Assembly (NCBI GenBank): GCA_051295955.1
Contig: JBPDWA010000005.1
Location: forward strand, 186,001-250,000
From: Enterococcus faecalis_A
GTDB taxonomy: Bacteria; Bacillota; Bacilli; Lactobacillales; Enterococcaceae
Reading direction: 5' to 3'
DNA length: 64,000 bases
The first letter of the stretch is position 1. Every line of letters starts with the position of its first letter. The position numbers and the translations under genes are program-made. The notes under the pieces are model-generated. The model saw nothing but the letters and a program-made list of their open reading frames with translations, did not search any database and was not told the origin of the DNA. Below are positions 8,508 through 17,247 of this stretch, one piece after another.

Positions 8508-9800
8508 TTATTTTTGGGGATAGAGGTAAAAACGACTCAACCCTTCTTCACGAATGAATGCAGCAGCTAGCTCCTTGATATCCGTTAATTGAATACTTTC
8601 AATCACTTGAATTTTATCAAACAACGTTGTTTCGCCAAACAATGATTGTGAAAATTGGTTGGCAATATACTCCAATGAATTAAGGGCTTGGAAATACTTG
8701 CCGATCATTTTTTTCTTCAATAACGACAAATTAGCTTCCGTTAATTCCGAGCTGTCAACAGCGCCTAGCAATATAGCTTCCAGTTCCGCTGCCAAGCGTT
8801 CTGGCTCTTCGCTGTCACCGCCAATATCGGCAAAATGGAAACTGCGATCCAAGCTAAAATCAAAATTAAAGCTGTCATCCAACAAACCTTGATTATAAAG
8901 CGTTAAATAATTATGTGACGTGTTTCCAAACAGCAGTTGCAACAGCAATTGGGCCGTCGCCTGATATTTCATTAAGGCAATACCTGTTTCCGGCACTTGA
9001 TCCAAGCCTTTAACGCCTACCAAAATTTTCGGACGCGTCACTGCCATTTCAATTCGTTGTTCGCGAATAATATCTGCTGCACTTTCCTTTGGAAATTGGC
9101 GCTTGATGGATTGAGCTGGCGCAAACATTTTGCTAGCTTGATTCTCACGAATAAAGGCCATCAATGCACTTGGCTCCATGTTGCCCACCACAAATAACGT
9201 CATATTGCTAGGGTGATAAAAAGTATGGTAACAAGTATAGAGATCCTCAGCTGTAATCTCACTAATGCTGGCTATTGTACCAGCAATATCAATATGCAAT
9301 GGATGTTTTGGATAAAGATTCCCCAAGATCCCGAAAAACAAACGCCAGTTAGGATCGTCCAAGTACATCTGAATTTCCTGCCCAATAATGCCTTTTTCTT
9401 TTTCGACTGTTTCTTTGGTAAAATAAGGCGCCTGCACAAAATCCAACAAAGTAGCTAAGTTTCGCTCTACTTGACTTGTTGTTGAAAACAAATAGCTAGT
9501 TTTGGTAAAGCTAGTAAAAGCATTAGCTGAAGCTCCTTGTTGGCCAAATTTTTGAAAAACATCGCCATCTTCTTTTTCAAACATTTTATGTTCTAAAAAA
9601 TGGGCGATGCCATCCGGCACTTTGATAAAATTTTGTTGGCCAAGGGGCACAAAATGATTGTCAATTGACCCATAATTCGTCGTAAACAAGCCATACGTTT
9701 TATGATAATCTTTTTTCGGCAACAAATAAACCGTCAACCCATTAGCCAAAGTTTCCGTGTAGAGGGTCTCTTTAATTTGCGGATAATCTTTTTTATTCAT
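8508..9800 (-). CDS. ymfH: M16 family zinc peptidase YmfH-like (catalytic subunit)
   Basis: The 430-residue pitrilysin-fold peptidase carries the inverted zinc motif HxxEH at H67-F-L-E70-H71 within DGIAHFLEHKMFEKEDGDVF, so it should be the catalytic member of a YmfF/YmfH pair. The frame is open further upstream, but ATG 9800 has an AAGGAGAG site 8-9 nt before it and overlaps the end of ymfF by 8 bp, which is typical translational coupling. Homologous pairs in other Firmicutes are linked to processing of small peptides, including quorum-sensing peptides in streptococci; the substrate here is unknown. Confidence 0.92.
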   Translation of the reverse strand: MNKKDYPQIKETLYTETLANGLTVYLLPKKDYHKTYGLFTTNYGSIDNHFVPLGQQNFIKVPDGIAHFLEHKMFEKEDGDVFQKFGQQGASANAFTSFTKTSYLFSTTSQVERNLATLLDFVQAPYFTKETVEKEKGIIGQEIQMYLDDPNWRLFFGILGNLYPKHPLHIDIAGTIASISEITAEDLYTCYHTFYHPSNMTLFVVGNMEPSALMAFIRENQASKMFAPAQSIKRQFPKESAADIIREQRIEMAVTRPKILVGVKGLDQVPETGIALMKYQATAQLLLQLLFGNTSHNYLTLYNQGLLDDSFNFDFSLDRSFHFADIGGDSEEPERLAAELEAILLGAVDSSELTEANLSLLKKKMIGKYFQALNSLEYIANQFSQSLFGETTLFDKIQVIESIQLTDIKELAAAFIREEGLSRFYLYPQK

Positions 9801-11064
9801 CGATGGTCTCTCCTTCCAAAAAGAAAACAGCCTGTAATTGGACGCGCTGAGCCACCCGTTGAACATCTTCAATCGTAACAGCATCCATCGCTGCCAACCA
9901 TGCTGCCGGAGTTAGTGCTGTCTGAGGCAAAAGTGTATTGAGATATTGCTTTTCTAAAATTGCTCCAGAATTATCCAAAGATAACAAATATTGATTTTGC
10001 AACATCGCTTTTGTTTGAGCAAGTTCCAATTCACTTACTTGGCCAGCACGTACATGTTCCAATTCTTCAGCAATTAAGTGTAAAACTTTATTGCGATTTT
10101 GACCATCAATCCCTGTTTGGACCGTCATCAAGCCACGGAACGTGTCAATACTGCTGGAAGCATAATAAGCCAAATGTTCTTTTTCCCGCACATTCATAAA
10201 TAATTTCGAATGAGGAAACCCACCAAAAATGCCGTTAAATACTTGCAAGGCAAAATAATTTTCATCGCCATAATAAATATCTGTATTATAACCTAAGTTC
10301 AACTTAGACTGCGCCAGCACTTCTTGTTCAGCTCGTTCTTCAATAACATTGCGAATCGGCTGCTGATAAAAAATTTCTGGAGAAGCAACGGTCCGATCAG
10401 CAAAAGGCAAATTTTGGAATAACGGTTCTACTTCCTCTGCTTTCACATCGCCTAATACGAAGATATCAACTTGGTCTTCAGACAGCATTTGCTGATAGTA
10501 GGCAGCTAGCGTTTCAGGCGTTTCAGGAGCTAAAAGCTCCAGCGTACCAAAACTCGGTATTTCTTGCGCAGCCGATTGGTTAAAGTAAAGTGCCTGCAAA
10601 CTCAAAGAAGCATAAGACTGTTTATCTTCTGAAAGACTTTCCAAATACGATTTTAAATTTTCTTTTTCCCTAGCAAATGTTTCAAGTTCAAAACCTGCTC
10701 CTTGAATATTCGGATAAAAGAGAATTTCTTTCAGAAAAGCCACAGCTTCCGGCAATACATGAGTTGCTTGTAAATACTTATCATTGACAATTTGCATGGA
10801 AAGGTTAAACCAATGCTGATTCCCTTTTTTAGATACACCAACGCCAAAGCTGGCGCCGTATAACTCTGCTAAACGCTCGCTTAATTTCACTTGATTAGGA
10901 TAGTTTAGGCTGTTGGTCTCAAGCAAACTAGCTAATAAGGTTCTTTTAGTAATAGTTTTAAGGTTTAATTGCGTATTAAAACGTACTAATATACGAATTG
11001 TTTTATATTTTTCAGTAGCTACGACGTGCAAATTCACGCCCTCAGCAATCTTAACAGACATCAT
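9793..11064 (-). CDS. ymfF: M16 family peptidase-like YmfF (non-catalytic partner)
   Basis: The 423-residue protein is homologous to M16 peptidases across its length (SVKIAEGVNLHVVATEKYKT at the start, NLGYNTDIYYGDENYFALQV in the C-terminal half). It lacks an HxxEH zinc motif, so it is probably the structural partner of YmfH. GIFGGFPHSKLFMNVREKEHLAYY is the typical M16_C substrate-binding segment. Two adjacent ATG codons (11064, 11061) follow GGGAGC; either fits. It is divergent from mscL across a 203 bp spacer. Confidence 0.9.
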   Translation of the reverse strand: MMSVKIAEGVNLHVVATEKYKTIRILVRFNTQLNLKTITKRTLLASLLETNSLNYPNQVKLSERLAELYGASFGVGVSKKGNQHWFNLSMQIVNDKYLQATHVLPEAVAFLKEILFYPNIQGAGFELETFAREKENLKSYLESLSEDKQSYASLSLQALYFNQSAAQEIPSFGTLELLAPETPETLAAYYQQMLSEDQVDIFVLGDVKAEEVEPLFQNLPFADRTVASPEIFYQQPIRNVIEERAEQEVLAQSKLNLGYNTDIYYGDENYFALQVFNGIFGGFPHSKLFMNVREKEHLAYYASSSIDTFRGLMTVQTGIDGQNRNKVLHLIAEELEHVRAGQVSELELAQTKAMLQNQYLLSLDNSGAILEKQYLNTLLPQTALTPAAWLAAMDAVTIEDVQRVAQRVQLQAVFFLEGETIDE

Positions 11065-11213
11065 TTCAGCTCCCTTTTCACTTTTATCCTGCTAAAAGCA
11101 GCCGATAAAAGACATTGTCCTTGACCTAGTTAAAAAAATTTTTTTAACCTAGTCAACAATACTTTTATTATAGCATAGCTTTTGCCTGTTGCTGAATCAT
11201 ATGAGTTTATCTA

Positions 11214-11242
11214 TTCAAATTTTTTTTATCTTTCGGTATACT
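11214..11242 (+). promoter_or_regulatory. Promoter of mscL
   Basis: A TATACT -10 box (11237-11242) lies 17 bp after a weak -35 TTCAAA (11214-11219), with the mscL ribosome site GAGGAGGG about 12 bp downstream. Confidence 0.6.
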
Positions 11243-11267
11243 AGATTTACAGTGAGGAGGGAAAACA

Positions 11268-11720
11268 TTGATTAAAGAATTTAAAGAGTTTATTATGCGC
11301 GGCAGCGTCTTAGATTTAGCCGTTGGGGTTGTCATCGGTAGTGCTTTTACAGCAATCGTCAATCAAGTGGTTGAAGGATTGATCACACCATTGGTCAGTC
11401 TGGTTTTCGTATTAACTACCGGCAGTAAAAGTGCCAATGAAGCATTAGGCGGCCTAGTTTTTAAAATAGAGGGCGTTACTTTTAACATTGGAAGTGTCAT
11501 CAGTGCTATTATCACTTTCTTAATTACCGCTTTTGTCTTATTTTTAATTGTCAAAGCAGCGAATAAAGTGAAAAAACCAAAGACCAAAGAAGACGACAAA
11601 CCAGCTGCACCAACGAGCGAAGATTATTTAAAAGAAATTCGCGACTTGCTTTCTACTCAAAACCAAGCAGCATTAACTGCTGAAAAAAGAGCAGAAAATA
11701 ATAAAAAACCAACTTTGTAA
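11268..11720 (+). CDS. mscL: Large-conductance mechanosensitive channel
   Basis: MscL opens under membrane tension to release solutes in hypo-osmotic shock. The 150-residue protein starts at TTG 11268 after GAGGAGGG. It contains the family signature KEFIMRGSVLDLAVGVVIGSAF (residues 5-26) in TM1, TM2 around FNIGSVISAIITFLITAFVLFLIV, and the C-terminal helix TSEDYLKEIRDLLSTQ. The charged tail AEKRAENNKKPTL makes it slightly longer than the typical 125-140 residues. It is monocistronic and ends in the complex hairpin region at 11733-11836. Confidence 0.97.
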   Translation: MIKEFKEFIMRGSVLDLAVGVVIGSAFTAIVNQVVEGLITPLVSLVFVLTTGSKSANEALGGLVFKIEGVTFNIGSVISAIITFLITAFVLFLIVKAANKVKKPKTKEDDKPAAPTSEDYLKEIRDLLSTQNQAALTAEKRAENNKKPTL

Positions 11721-11732
11721 TAGTAATAAACC

Positions 11733-11836
11733 AAAAGGAGCACGGCAAGGTGGTCATCTAAAAATTGTGCATAAAAGCCTATTTTTAAGAGGACATCTTA
11801 CCCAACGAAGACTACGTTGGGCCAAGCTCCTTTTTT
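11733..11836 (+). terminator. Branched terminator-like RNA between mscL and the acetyltransferase gene
   Basis: The outer stem AAAAGGAGC (11733-11741) pairs with GCTCCTTTT (11826-11834), followed by a T-run. Inside are two hairpins: ATCTAAAAAT/ATTTTTAAGA (11756-11765/11781-11790) and CCCAACG/CGTTGGG (11801-11807/11815-11821). Together they make a possible three-way junction ending in an intrinsic terminator. It lies between convergent genes, so it may serve both. Confidence 0.7.
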
Positions 11837-11857
11837 ATGGCTCAACAGGCCGTTTTG

Positions 11858-12289
11858 CTATTTTTTTGTCATTTCATAATGGGGAATACCATCTTCTAAA
11901 TATAGCGCAGACGTTATTACAAAACCAAAAGATTCATAAAACTCTTTCAAGTAAGCCTGCCCACCAATCACGATCGGCTGCTTAGGATAACGTTTTTCAA
12001 TTTCCGCTAATGTTGCAGCAACTAGTTTTTTCCCTAACTGCCGTCTTCGTTGACTTTTCTTAATGAGAACTCGGCCAAAACTAACCGTTGTCCCTTCCGT
12101 ATAAATTCGTGTATAGCCAATGATGGCGCCATCTTCTTCTAGCCAAGTATGCAAAGCTACTTCATCAATTTCATCAATTTCTTGATAAGGACATTGCTGT
12201 TCCACAACAAAAACTGCAATACGTTCTCTGGCAATGTTAAAAAATTCCTTTGTAGTCAATTCAGCAAACGATTTTACTTGATAATTCAC
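11858..12289 (-). CDS. ElaA-like GNAT acetyltransferase
   Basis: The 143-residue GNAT-fold protein resembles the ElaA family. The N-terminal part FNIARERIAVFVVEQQCPYQ is typical of ElaA. The acetyl-CoA site is the RRRQLGKKLV segment (about residues 80-89, the R/Q-x-x-G-x-G/A variant), followed by VIGGQAYLKEFYESFGF. The substrate is unknown. It starts at ATG 12289, with GGAGGAACG upstream. It is on the minus strand just downstream of the TreR-like regulator (47 bp) and could be read through from it. Confidence 0.88.
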   Translation of the reverse strand: MNYQVKSFAELTTKEFFNIARERIAVFVVEQQCPYQEIDEIDEVALHTWLEEDGAIIGYTRIYTEGTTVSFGRVLIKKSQRRRQLGKKLVAATLAEIEKRYPKQPIVIGGQAYLKEFYESFGFVITSALYLEDGIPHYEMTKK

Positions 12290-12336
12290 AAAGCGTTCCT
12301 CCTTCTTTAGACTTCCACTTTCACCTTTGTTTCTCG

Positions 12337-13050
12337 TTAAAGTTTCCGTCTTCTGGCAAACTCAACAAATTTGAACTTATCCAAACGATGACGTGATTCT
12401 GTATATTCAAAGCAACGAGTATCTTCTAAGTTGACTACACTGCGGACGACCACCACATGGTCTCCTACTGATTTTCCCATTAACCGAAGATCTTCTTCCG
12501 TCACCGGCTCCACTGTAATTTCTTTTTGAGCATAACTGATAGCCAGTTGTAAATCATTTTCAAAATAATCATAGATTGAATCCGCCGCTCGTTCTTGCGG
12601 CAGTTCAGGAATGATTGCTTTTAAGAGATAGTCAATATCTAAAATGTCTACTTCGCCGCTAATCTCTCGTTGGCGCACTAAACGCCAGACAGGTACGCCT
12701 GCTTGCCAACCTGTCAAACTAGCCAGTTTTTTACTGACTGGAATTTCTTCCAGTTCTACCACTTTCGTGACACTTTTGATATTTTGTGATTTTTGTAGTT
12801 CTTTATAACTAGTTACGCCAGAAATTGGGAAATTAAATTTCTTAAAATTTAATACAATGGACCCTTTCCCTTGTTTTTTTTGAATATAGCCGGCATTAAT
12901 TAATAAGTTCAGTGCTTTACGAATCGTCTCTCTAGATACTGAATACTTTTCAACCAATTGATTTTCACTTGGCAACAAATCCCCCGGCAGAAATTGTCCG
13001 GCAACAATTTGCTGCTCCAATTCCAAAAAAATATCATGAAACTTATTCAT
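12337..13050 (-). CDS. treR: GntR/HutC-family transcriptional repressor, TreR-like
   Basis: The 237-residue regulator has an N-terminal winged helix (residues 1-70; GDLLPSENQLVEKYSVSRETIRKALNLL) and a C-terminal UTRA effector domain starting near FPISGVTSYKEL and ending RHRLDKFKFVEFARRRKL, closely like Bacillus/Lactococcus TreR. It is divergent from the GH65 phosphorylase-pgmB operon, the expected target. TreR proteins sense trehalose-6-phosphate, which suggests the operon handles trehalose or its phosphate, but the effector is inferred only. The ATG 13050 follows GGAGGGAAGGC. Confidence 0.85.
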   Translation of the reverse strand: MNKFHDIFLELEQQIVAGQFLPGDLLPSENQLVEKYSVSRETIRKALNLLINAGYIQKKQGKGSIVLNFKKFNFPISGVTSYKELQKSQNIKSVTKVVELEEIPVSKKLASLTGWQAGVPVWRLVRQREISGEVDILDIDYLLKAIIPELPQERAADSIYDYFENDLQLAISYAQKEITVEPVTEEDLRLMGKSVGDHVVVVRSVVNLEDTRCFEYTESRHRLDKFKFVEFARRRKL

Positions 13051-13210
13051 GCCTTCCCTCCTTCATCCTAAAAATCCTGATTTAAGAATAGCATATACCT
13101 AGTCAAAATAACAGCGATCACCAATAGCAGGCACTCGCTTTGTGAAAGTATCCACTTTCAATTTTCTTGCTCTTTTTGACCAGACTCCAAAGGAAAAATT
13201 GGGAAAATAC

Positions 13211-13239
13211 TTGTAATCCTTCTAGTTTCATACTATACT
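13211..13239 (+). promoter_or_regulatory. Promoter of the GH65-pgmB operon
   Basis: A TTGTAA -35 (13211-13216) and TATACT -10 (13234-13239) are separated by exactly 17 bp. The -10 lies inside an imperfect palindrome TTTCA-N8-TGAAA (13227-13243), possibly contacted by the divergent TreR-like repressor. Confidence 0.8.
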
Positions 13240-13252
13240 GAAAGCGAAAACA
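13239..13252 (+). promoter_or_regulatory. Catabolite-responsive element (cre) for CcpA
   Basis: TGAAAGCGAAAACA matches the cre consensus TGWAANCGNTNWCA at all but one fixed position. It begins at the end of the -10 box and covers the transcription start, a position where CcpA binding represses. This predicts glucose repression of the operon. Confidence 0.75.
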
Positions 13253-13296
13253 AAACATGACTATACAAGTTAAGGAATGATATAAGGAGACTGTTT

Positions 13297-16008
13297 ATGA
13301 CTATTTTATCTTTAACATTGGAAGCAAAGTCCCTGCGTTGCAGCCTACTTTCTCAGCAAACAACCTCACAAAGCCAAACGTTACCTTTTGAAAATTTTTC
13401 TTTAAAAACAACACCGACTGAACTGGCCAAAACTATTTCCAGCCAGTATCCTCAACTTCAAGGCGCTGTATTTCAAGAAATTTCTGACACTTTTTATCAG
13501 GAAAATCCACAAACTTCTCGTTTAAACACCGGAGTTCAAAGCGTTATAAAAGCCTTCTCAGAACAATTGAATATCCCCATTTTATCTCAAAAGGAATATC
13601 GACAAGCTACTGATCTGGCAAGTGCTCTTCAAGCAAAATACCATTACAACACATGGCACTTAGATTATTATGGTTACACTCCCGGCAAGGAAGAATACGC
13701 CGTAGAATCGCTATTAACAATTGGCAACGGTTTTATGGGATTACGAGGAACGTTACCGGAGATGACAATATCTACCGCCGACTATCCAGCTACTTATCTA
13801 GCCGGACTTTACAACGAAGCACAATCTACCATAGCCGGCCAAGCAGTTAAAAATGAAGATTTCGTCAATGCGCCGAATAATCAATATATCAGTATTCGAG
13901 TGGCAGGCGACGCCGAATGGCTCACAATTGAAGCTGATCAACTGCAGTTCCTCCATCGTAGTTTGGACTTACAGACGGGCAGCTTCATTTCAGAAATGAT
14001 CATTGAAGATCAACAACAACGTCAATTTAAACTGTGCAGCTACAAAATTGTTAACATGGCTCACATGAATGATTATAGTCTTAAATATACTATTGAACCG
14101 TTGAATTTTTCCGGAAATCTACAAGTAAAAACCATGACTGACGGTTCTGTTTACAATTTTAACGTGGAGCGTTATCGGAATTTGACTGCTAATCATCTTC
14201 AAGTCACTCAGTTGCAAGCACAGGAAAACCAAACCCACATTGAAGTTATCACCAAACAATCACAGATTAAAGTAGCTCAAACAGCTCGCATCGTCGGCGA
14301 TTTTTTTGAGCCGTATATGATTGATAATCAATTATTTGCCGACCATATCGACCAAATCATCACTTTTCCGGCACAAAAAGGGCAGCGTTATACGTTGGAA
14401 AAACAGGTGCAAGTCCGGACATCACTGCATGACCGTAGCTGGCAGACGCCACCTTCATTGCCAACTTCCTATGCAGCTTCTGCTCAGGAAAATAAAGCGG
14501 CTTGGGCGGCTTTGTGGCAAGCTTGTGATATTGAAATCACCGGCGATTTGATGTCGCAAAAACTATTACGTACACATATTTATCATTTATTAGTCTCTGC
14601 TTCACCTGACAACAATCAAGAATTAGATGTTTCCATTACCGCACGGGGCTTACACGGTGAAGCCTATCGCGGCCATATTTTTTGGGATGAAATTTTTATC
14701 TTACCATTTTACATTATGCATTATCCAAAAACTGCAAAACAGCTGTTGATGTATCGCTATCATCGCTTAGAAAAAGCGAAAGAAAACGCCCGGGCCAGTC
14801 ACTATGAAGGAGCCATGTTCCCTTGGCAATCAGGCCGTGACGGGAGCGAAGCGACTCAAAAGCTTCACTTAAATCCTTTAAACGGCGAATGGGGCGAAGA
14901 TCATAGTATTTTGCAACGGCATGTATCATTGGCGATCGCTTACAATATTTGGATGTACTGGCACAATTCAGGGGACAATGATTTTATGAAACAATATGGC
15001 GCAGAAATGATGCTAGAAATTGCGAATTTTTGGCGCAGTGCTGCAACATATGATGAAACAAATGAACGCTATTTCATCGATAAAGTAATGGGACCGGACG
15101 AATTCCATGAAGCGTACCCTAATAGTGAAAATAGCGGCCTGAAAAATAATGCCTATACGAATTTGATGGTTGTTTGGTTATTTGAAGAGTTGATCAACAT
15201 TCTTGCGTTATTGACACCCGCAAAAAAACAAGAGCTCTTAGCAAAAACCGGAATCACTCAAGCACAATTAACAGAGATGCAAAAAATGCAAAAAGCCTTA
15301 ACTATCGAAGTGAACAGCGAAGGAATTATCGCTCAATACGAAGGCTATTTTAATCTAAAAGAAATCGATTGGGCAGCAGCTAAAGCGAAGTACGGCAATA
15401 TTTATCGAATGGATCGCATCTTAAAAGCTGCCGGTCAATCACCTGATAACTACCAAGTAGCCAAGCAAGCCGATACCTTAATGTTGTTTTATAATTTAAA
15501 CAAAGGGAAAATCGATGAAATTCTTGCTGATTTAGGCTATGATTTACCTAAAGACTATCTTGAAAAGAACTTACTTTATTATTTAAATCGAACTTCTCAT
15601 GGCTCAACTTTATCAAGAATTGTTCACGCACAACTTGCTGAAACAGTTAATTTTCATGAACTGTCTTGGAAATTATACCAAGAAGCGTTGTATTCTGATT
15701 ATCAGGATATTCAAGGCGGTACGACTGCCGAAGGGATTCATACCGGCGTGATGGCGGCTACAATTTATGTAACTTTAACTACGTATGCTGGCGTGGATCT
15801 TAAAGAAAAAATACTAACGATTCAGCCAAACTTGCCAGAGCATTGGACTAGTATGACCTTTAACTTGCAACATCGTGGACTTCATTATGGGTTGAAACTA
15901 ACGCAGACAGATGTAACGATCACTAGCAGCGAAACAACTGACATTCGAGTGGCTGGTCACACTTATTCACTTCCAGCTCAGACTGCCAAAACTATTGCCC
16001 TTAATTAA
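13297..16008 (+). CDS. Glycoside hydrolase family 65 disaccharide phosphorylase
   Basis: GH65 phosphorylases split an alpha-linked disaccharide (maltose, trehalose, kojibiose, or trehalose-6-phosphate) with phosphate to give beta-glucose-1-phosphate. The core runs from about residue 120 (YNTWHLDYYGYTPGKEEYAVESLLTIGNG) through the (alpha/alpha)6 barrel segments HGEAYRGHIFWDEIFILPFY and MGPDEFHEAY. Glu602 in the latter is the expected catalytic acid. The C-terminal beta domain ends near residue 900. The total of 903 residues exceeds the usual 750-780 because of about 115 extra N-terminal residues with no recognised motif. The ATG 13297 follows AAGGAGACTG. Neighbours treR and pgmB favour trehalose or trehalose-6-phosphate, but maltose is not excluded. 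Confidence 0.9.
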   Translation: MTILSLTLEAKSLRCSLLSQQTTSQSQTLPFENFSLKTTPTELAKTISSQYPQLQGAVFQEISDTFYQENPQTSRLNTGVQSVIKAFSEQLNIPILSQKEYRQATDLASALQAKYHYNTWHLDYYGYTPGKEEYAVESLLTIGNGFMGLRGTLPEMTISTADYPATYLAGLYNEAQSTIAGQAVKNEDFVNAPNNQYISIRVAGDAEWLTIEADQLQFLHRSLDLQTGSFISEMIIEDQQQRQFKLCSYKIVNMAHMNDYSLKYTIEPLNFSGNLQVKTMTDGSVYNFNVERYRNLTANHLQVTQLQAQENQTHIEVITKQSQIKVAQTARIVGDFFEPYMIDNQLFADHIDQIITFPAQKGQRYTLEKQVQVRTSLHDRSWQTPPSLPTSYAASAQENKAAWAALWQACDIEITGDLMSQKLLRTHIYHLLVSASPDNNQELDVSITARGLHGEAYRGHIFWDEIFILPFYIMHYPKTAKQLLMYRYHRLEKAKENARASHYEGAMFPWQSGRDGSEATQKLHLNPLNGEWGEDHSILQRHVSLAIAYNIWMYWHNSGDNDFMKQYGAEMMLEIANFWRSAATYDETNERYFIDKVMGPDEFHEAYPNSENSGLKNNAYTNLMVVWLFEELINILALLTPAKKQELLAKTGITQAQLTEMQKMQKALTIEVNSEGIIAQYEGYFNLKEIDWAAAKAKYGNIYRMDRILKAAGQSPDNYQVAKQADTLMLFYNLNKGKIDEILADLGYDLPKDYLEKNLLYYLNRTSHGSTLSRIVHAQLAETVNFHELSWKLYQEALYSDYQDIQGGTTAEGIHTGVMAATIYVTLTTYAGVDLKEKILTIQPNLPEHWTSMTFNLQHRGLHYGLKLTQTDVTITSSETTDIRVAGHTYSLPAQTAKTIALN

Positions 16009-16032
16009 GCCAACAGAAAAGGAGAATGTAGA

Positions 16033-16680
16033 TTGAAAAAAGGGTTTGTTTTTGACTTAGACGGCGTAATTACCGATACAGCAAAGTTTCATTATATCGC
16101 TTGGAAAAACTTAGCAGCGGAACTTGGCATCACTATTGATGAACAGTTCAACGAAACATTAAAAGGCATTAGCCGTATGGATTCACTGGATCGGATTTTA
16201 GCATTCGGTAAGCGTGAAAATGCTTTTTCCGCAGCGGAAAAAGCCACCTTAGCTCAGAAAAAAAATGATCTTTATATCGAATTGCTAGCAAACCTTTCTG
16301 CCGCAGATTTGCTACCTGGTGTCCATGAGTTTCTCATGCAAGCACAGCAGCGCAAGATTCCGTGTGCCGTCGCTTCTGCATCAAAAAATGCACCGATGAT
16401 TCTGACTAAGTTAGGTGTGATGGATTTGTTTGCTCATATTGTTGATCCAGCTACATTAACTCATAGCAAGCCTCATCCCGAAATTTTTATTAAAGCGGCT
16501 GAAAGTATTCACGTAGCCCCGGAAGAAGCGATTGGTTTTGAAGATGCTCAATCAGGCATTAATGGATTAAAAGCGGCCGGCATCTATGCAGTCGGTATTT
16601 CTACTGATGTTTTAGCAGGCGCCGATCTGCAGGTGAAAGACATGACTGAACTATCGATTGACGCTTTACTAAAACAATAA
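16033..16680 (+). CDS. pgmB: Beta-phosphoglucomutase
   Basis: This HAD-family mutase converts beta-glucose-1-phosphate, the product of GH65 phosphorylases, to glucose-6-phosphate. The 215-residue protein starts MKKGFVFDLDGVITDTAKFHY, with nucleophile Asp8 and acid/base Asp10. It has the cap helix region, KGISRMDSLDRIL, the SASKNA motif and the Mg-site GFEDAQSGINGLKAAG. The start is TTG 16033 after AAGGAGAATG, 24 bp behind the GH65 gene, so the two form an operon. It ends before a strong terminator. Confidence 0.96.
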   Translation: MKKGFVFDLDGVITDTAKFHYIAWKNLAAELGITIDEQFNETLKGISRMDSLDRILAFGKRENAFSAAEKATLAQKKNDLYIELLANLSAADLLPGVHEFLMQAQQRKIPCAVASASKNAPMILTKLGVMDLFAHIVDPATLTHSKPHPEIFIKAAESIHVAPEEAIGFEDAQSGINGLKAAGIYAVGISTDVLAGADLQVKDMTELSIDALLKQ

Positions 16681-16742
16681 ACACTTCAACCGACAAGGTA
16701 ACAATGACTACTTGTCATTTTACCAAAGTATTACAAACTATA

Positions 16743-16798
16743 AGACAGCTTGTCGATTACCCTCTCAGGTGGTTTTCTTCAAGCTGTCTGGCTTTTTT
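16743..16798 (+). terminator. Rho-independent terminator of the GH65-pgmB operon
   Basis: The arms AGACAGCTT (16743-16751) and AAGCTGTCT (16781-16789) are perfectly complementary and followed by GGCTTTTTT. A smaller hairpin (GACAAG/CTTGTC, 16692-16716) precedes it. Confidence 0.85.
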
Positions 16799-17247
16799 AG
16801 ATTAGCTGCTAATGATTTATGTAAATTTAGTTACGCCGCAAGATCAAAGCATAAACAAAGAAAATGTACATGGAAAGAAAATCTTAAGCCCTCATAGAAG
16901 CTCACAAAACATTATGAAATTAGCGACTAACTGGCATAAAAATAGAGCATGAGACAAAAGTAAAAACTACTTTTCCCTCACACCCTAAAAACGGATAAAC
17001 GGCAGAAGCAGAAGCAACGCTTTCGGAAATAAGCTGAAATCCACCAAATCTTTAAAAGCAAGTTTCGTGATTTCTCTTGTAGTTCTTAGCGTTTAACACT
17101 TCTGTTCCCACCTCTGTTGGCAATAAATCACTACTAAGGTACCGGACCTTTGACACGCTAGCTAGATTATAATTTGAACTTACAATGGGCTGAAGAAATG
17201 ACAACCTGTTGAATCACATCAGACCAAAGGCGGGTAAGTTTTTATAC
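16799..17247. other. 449 bp intergenic stretch between pgmB and the C69 dipeptidase gene
   Basis: No gene is supported. It contains repeat copy C (16944-17115), whose left arm is also part of a local hairpin (ACAAAAGT-N6-ACTTTT). Confidence 0.5.
16944..17115. repeat. Dispersed intergenic inverted-repeat element, copy C
   Basis: The left arm AGAGCATGAGACAAAAGT (16944-16961) and right arm ACTTCTGTTCCCACCTCT (17098-17115) are near-complementary over 18 bp with a few mismatches, enclosing about 136 bp without a gene. Confidence 0.55.
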
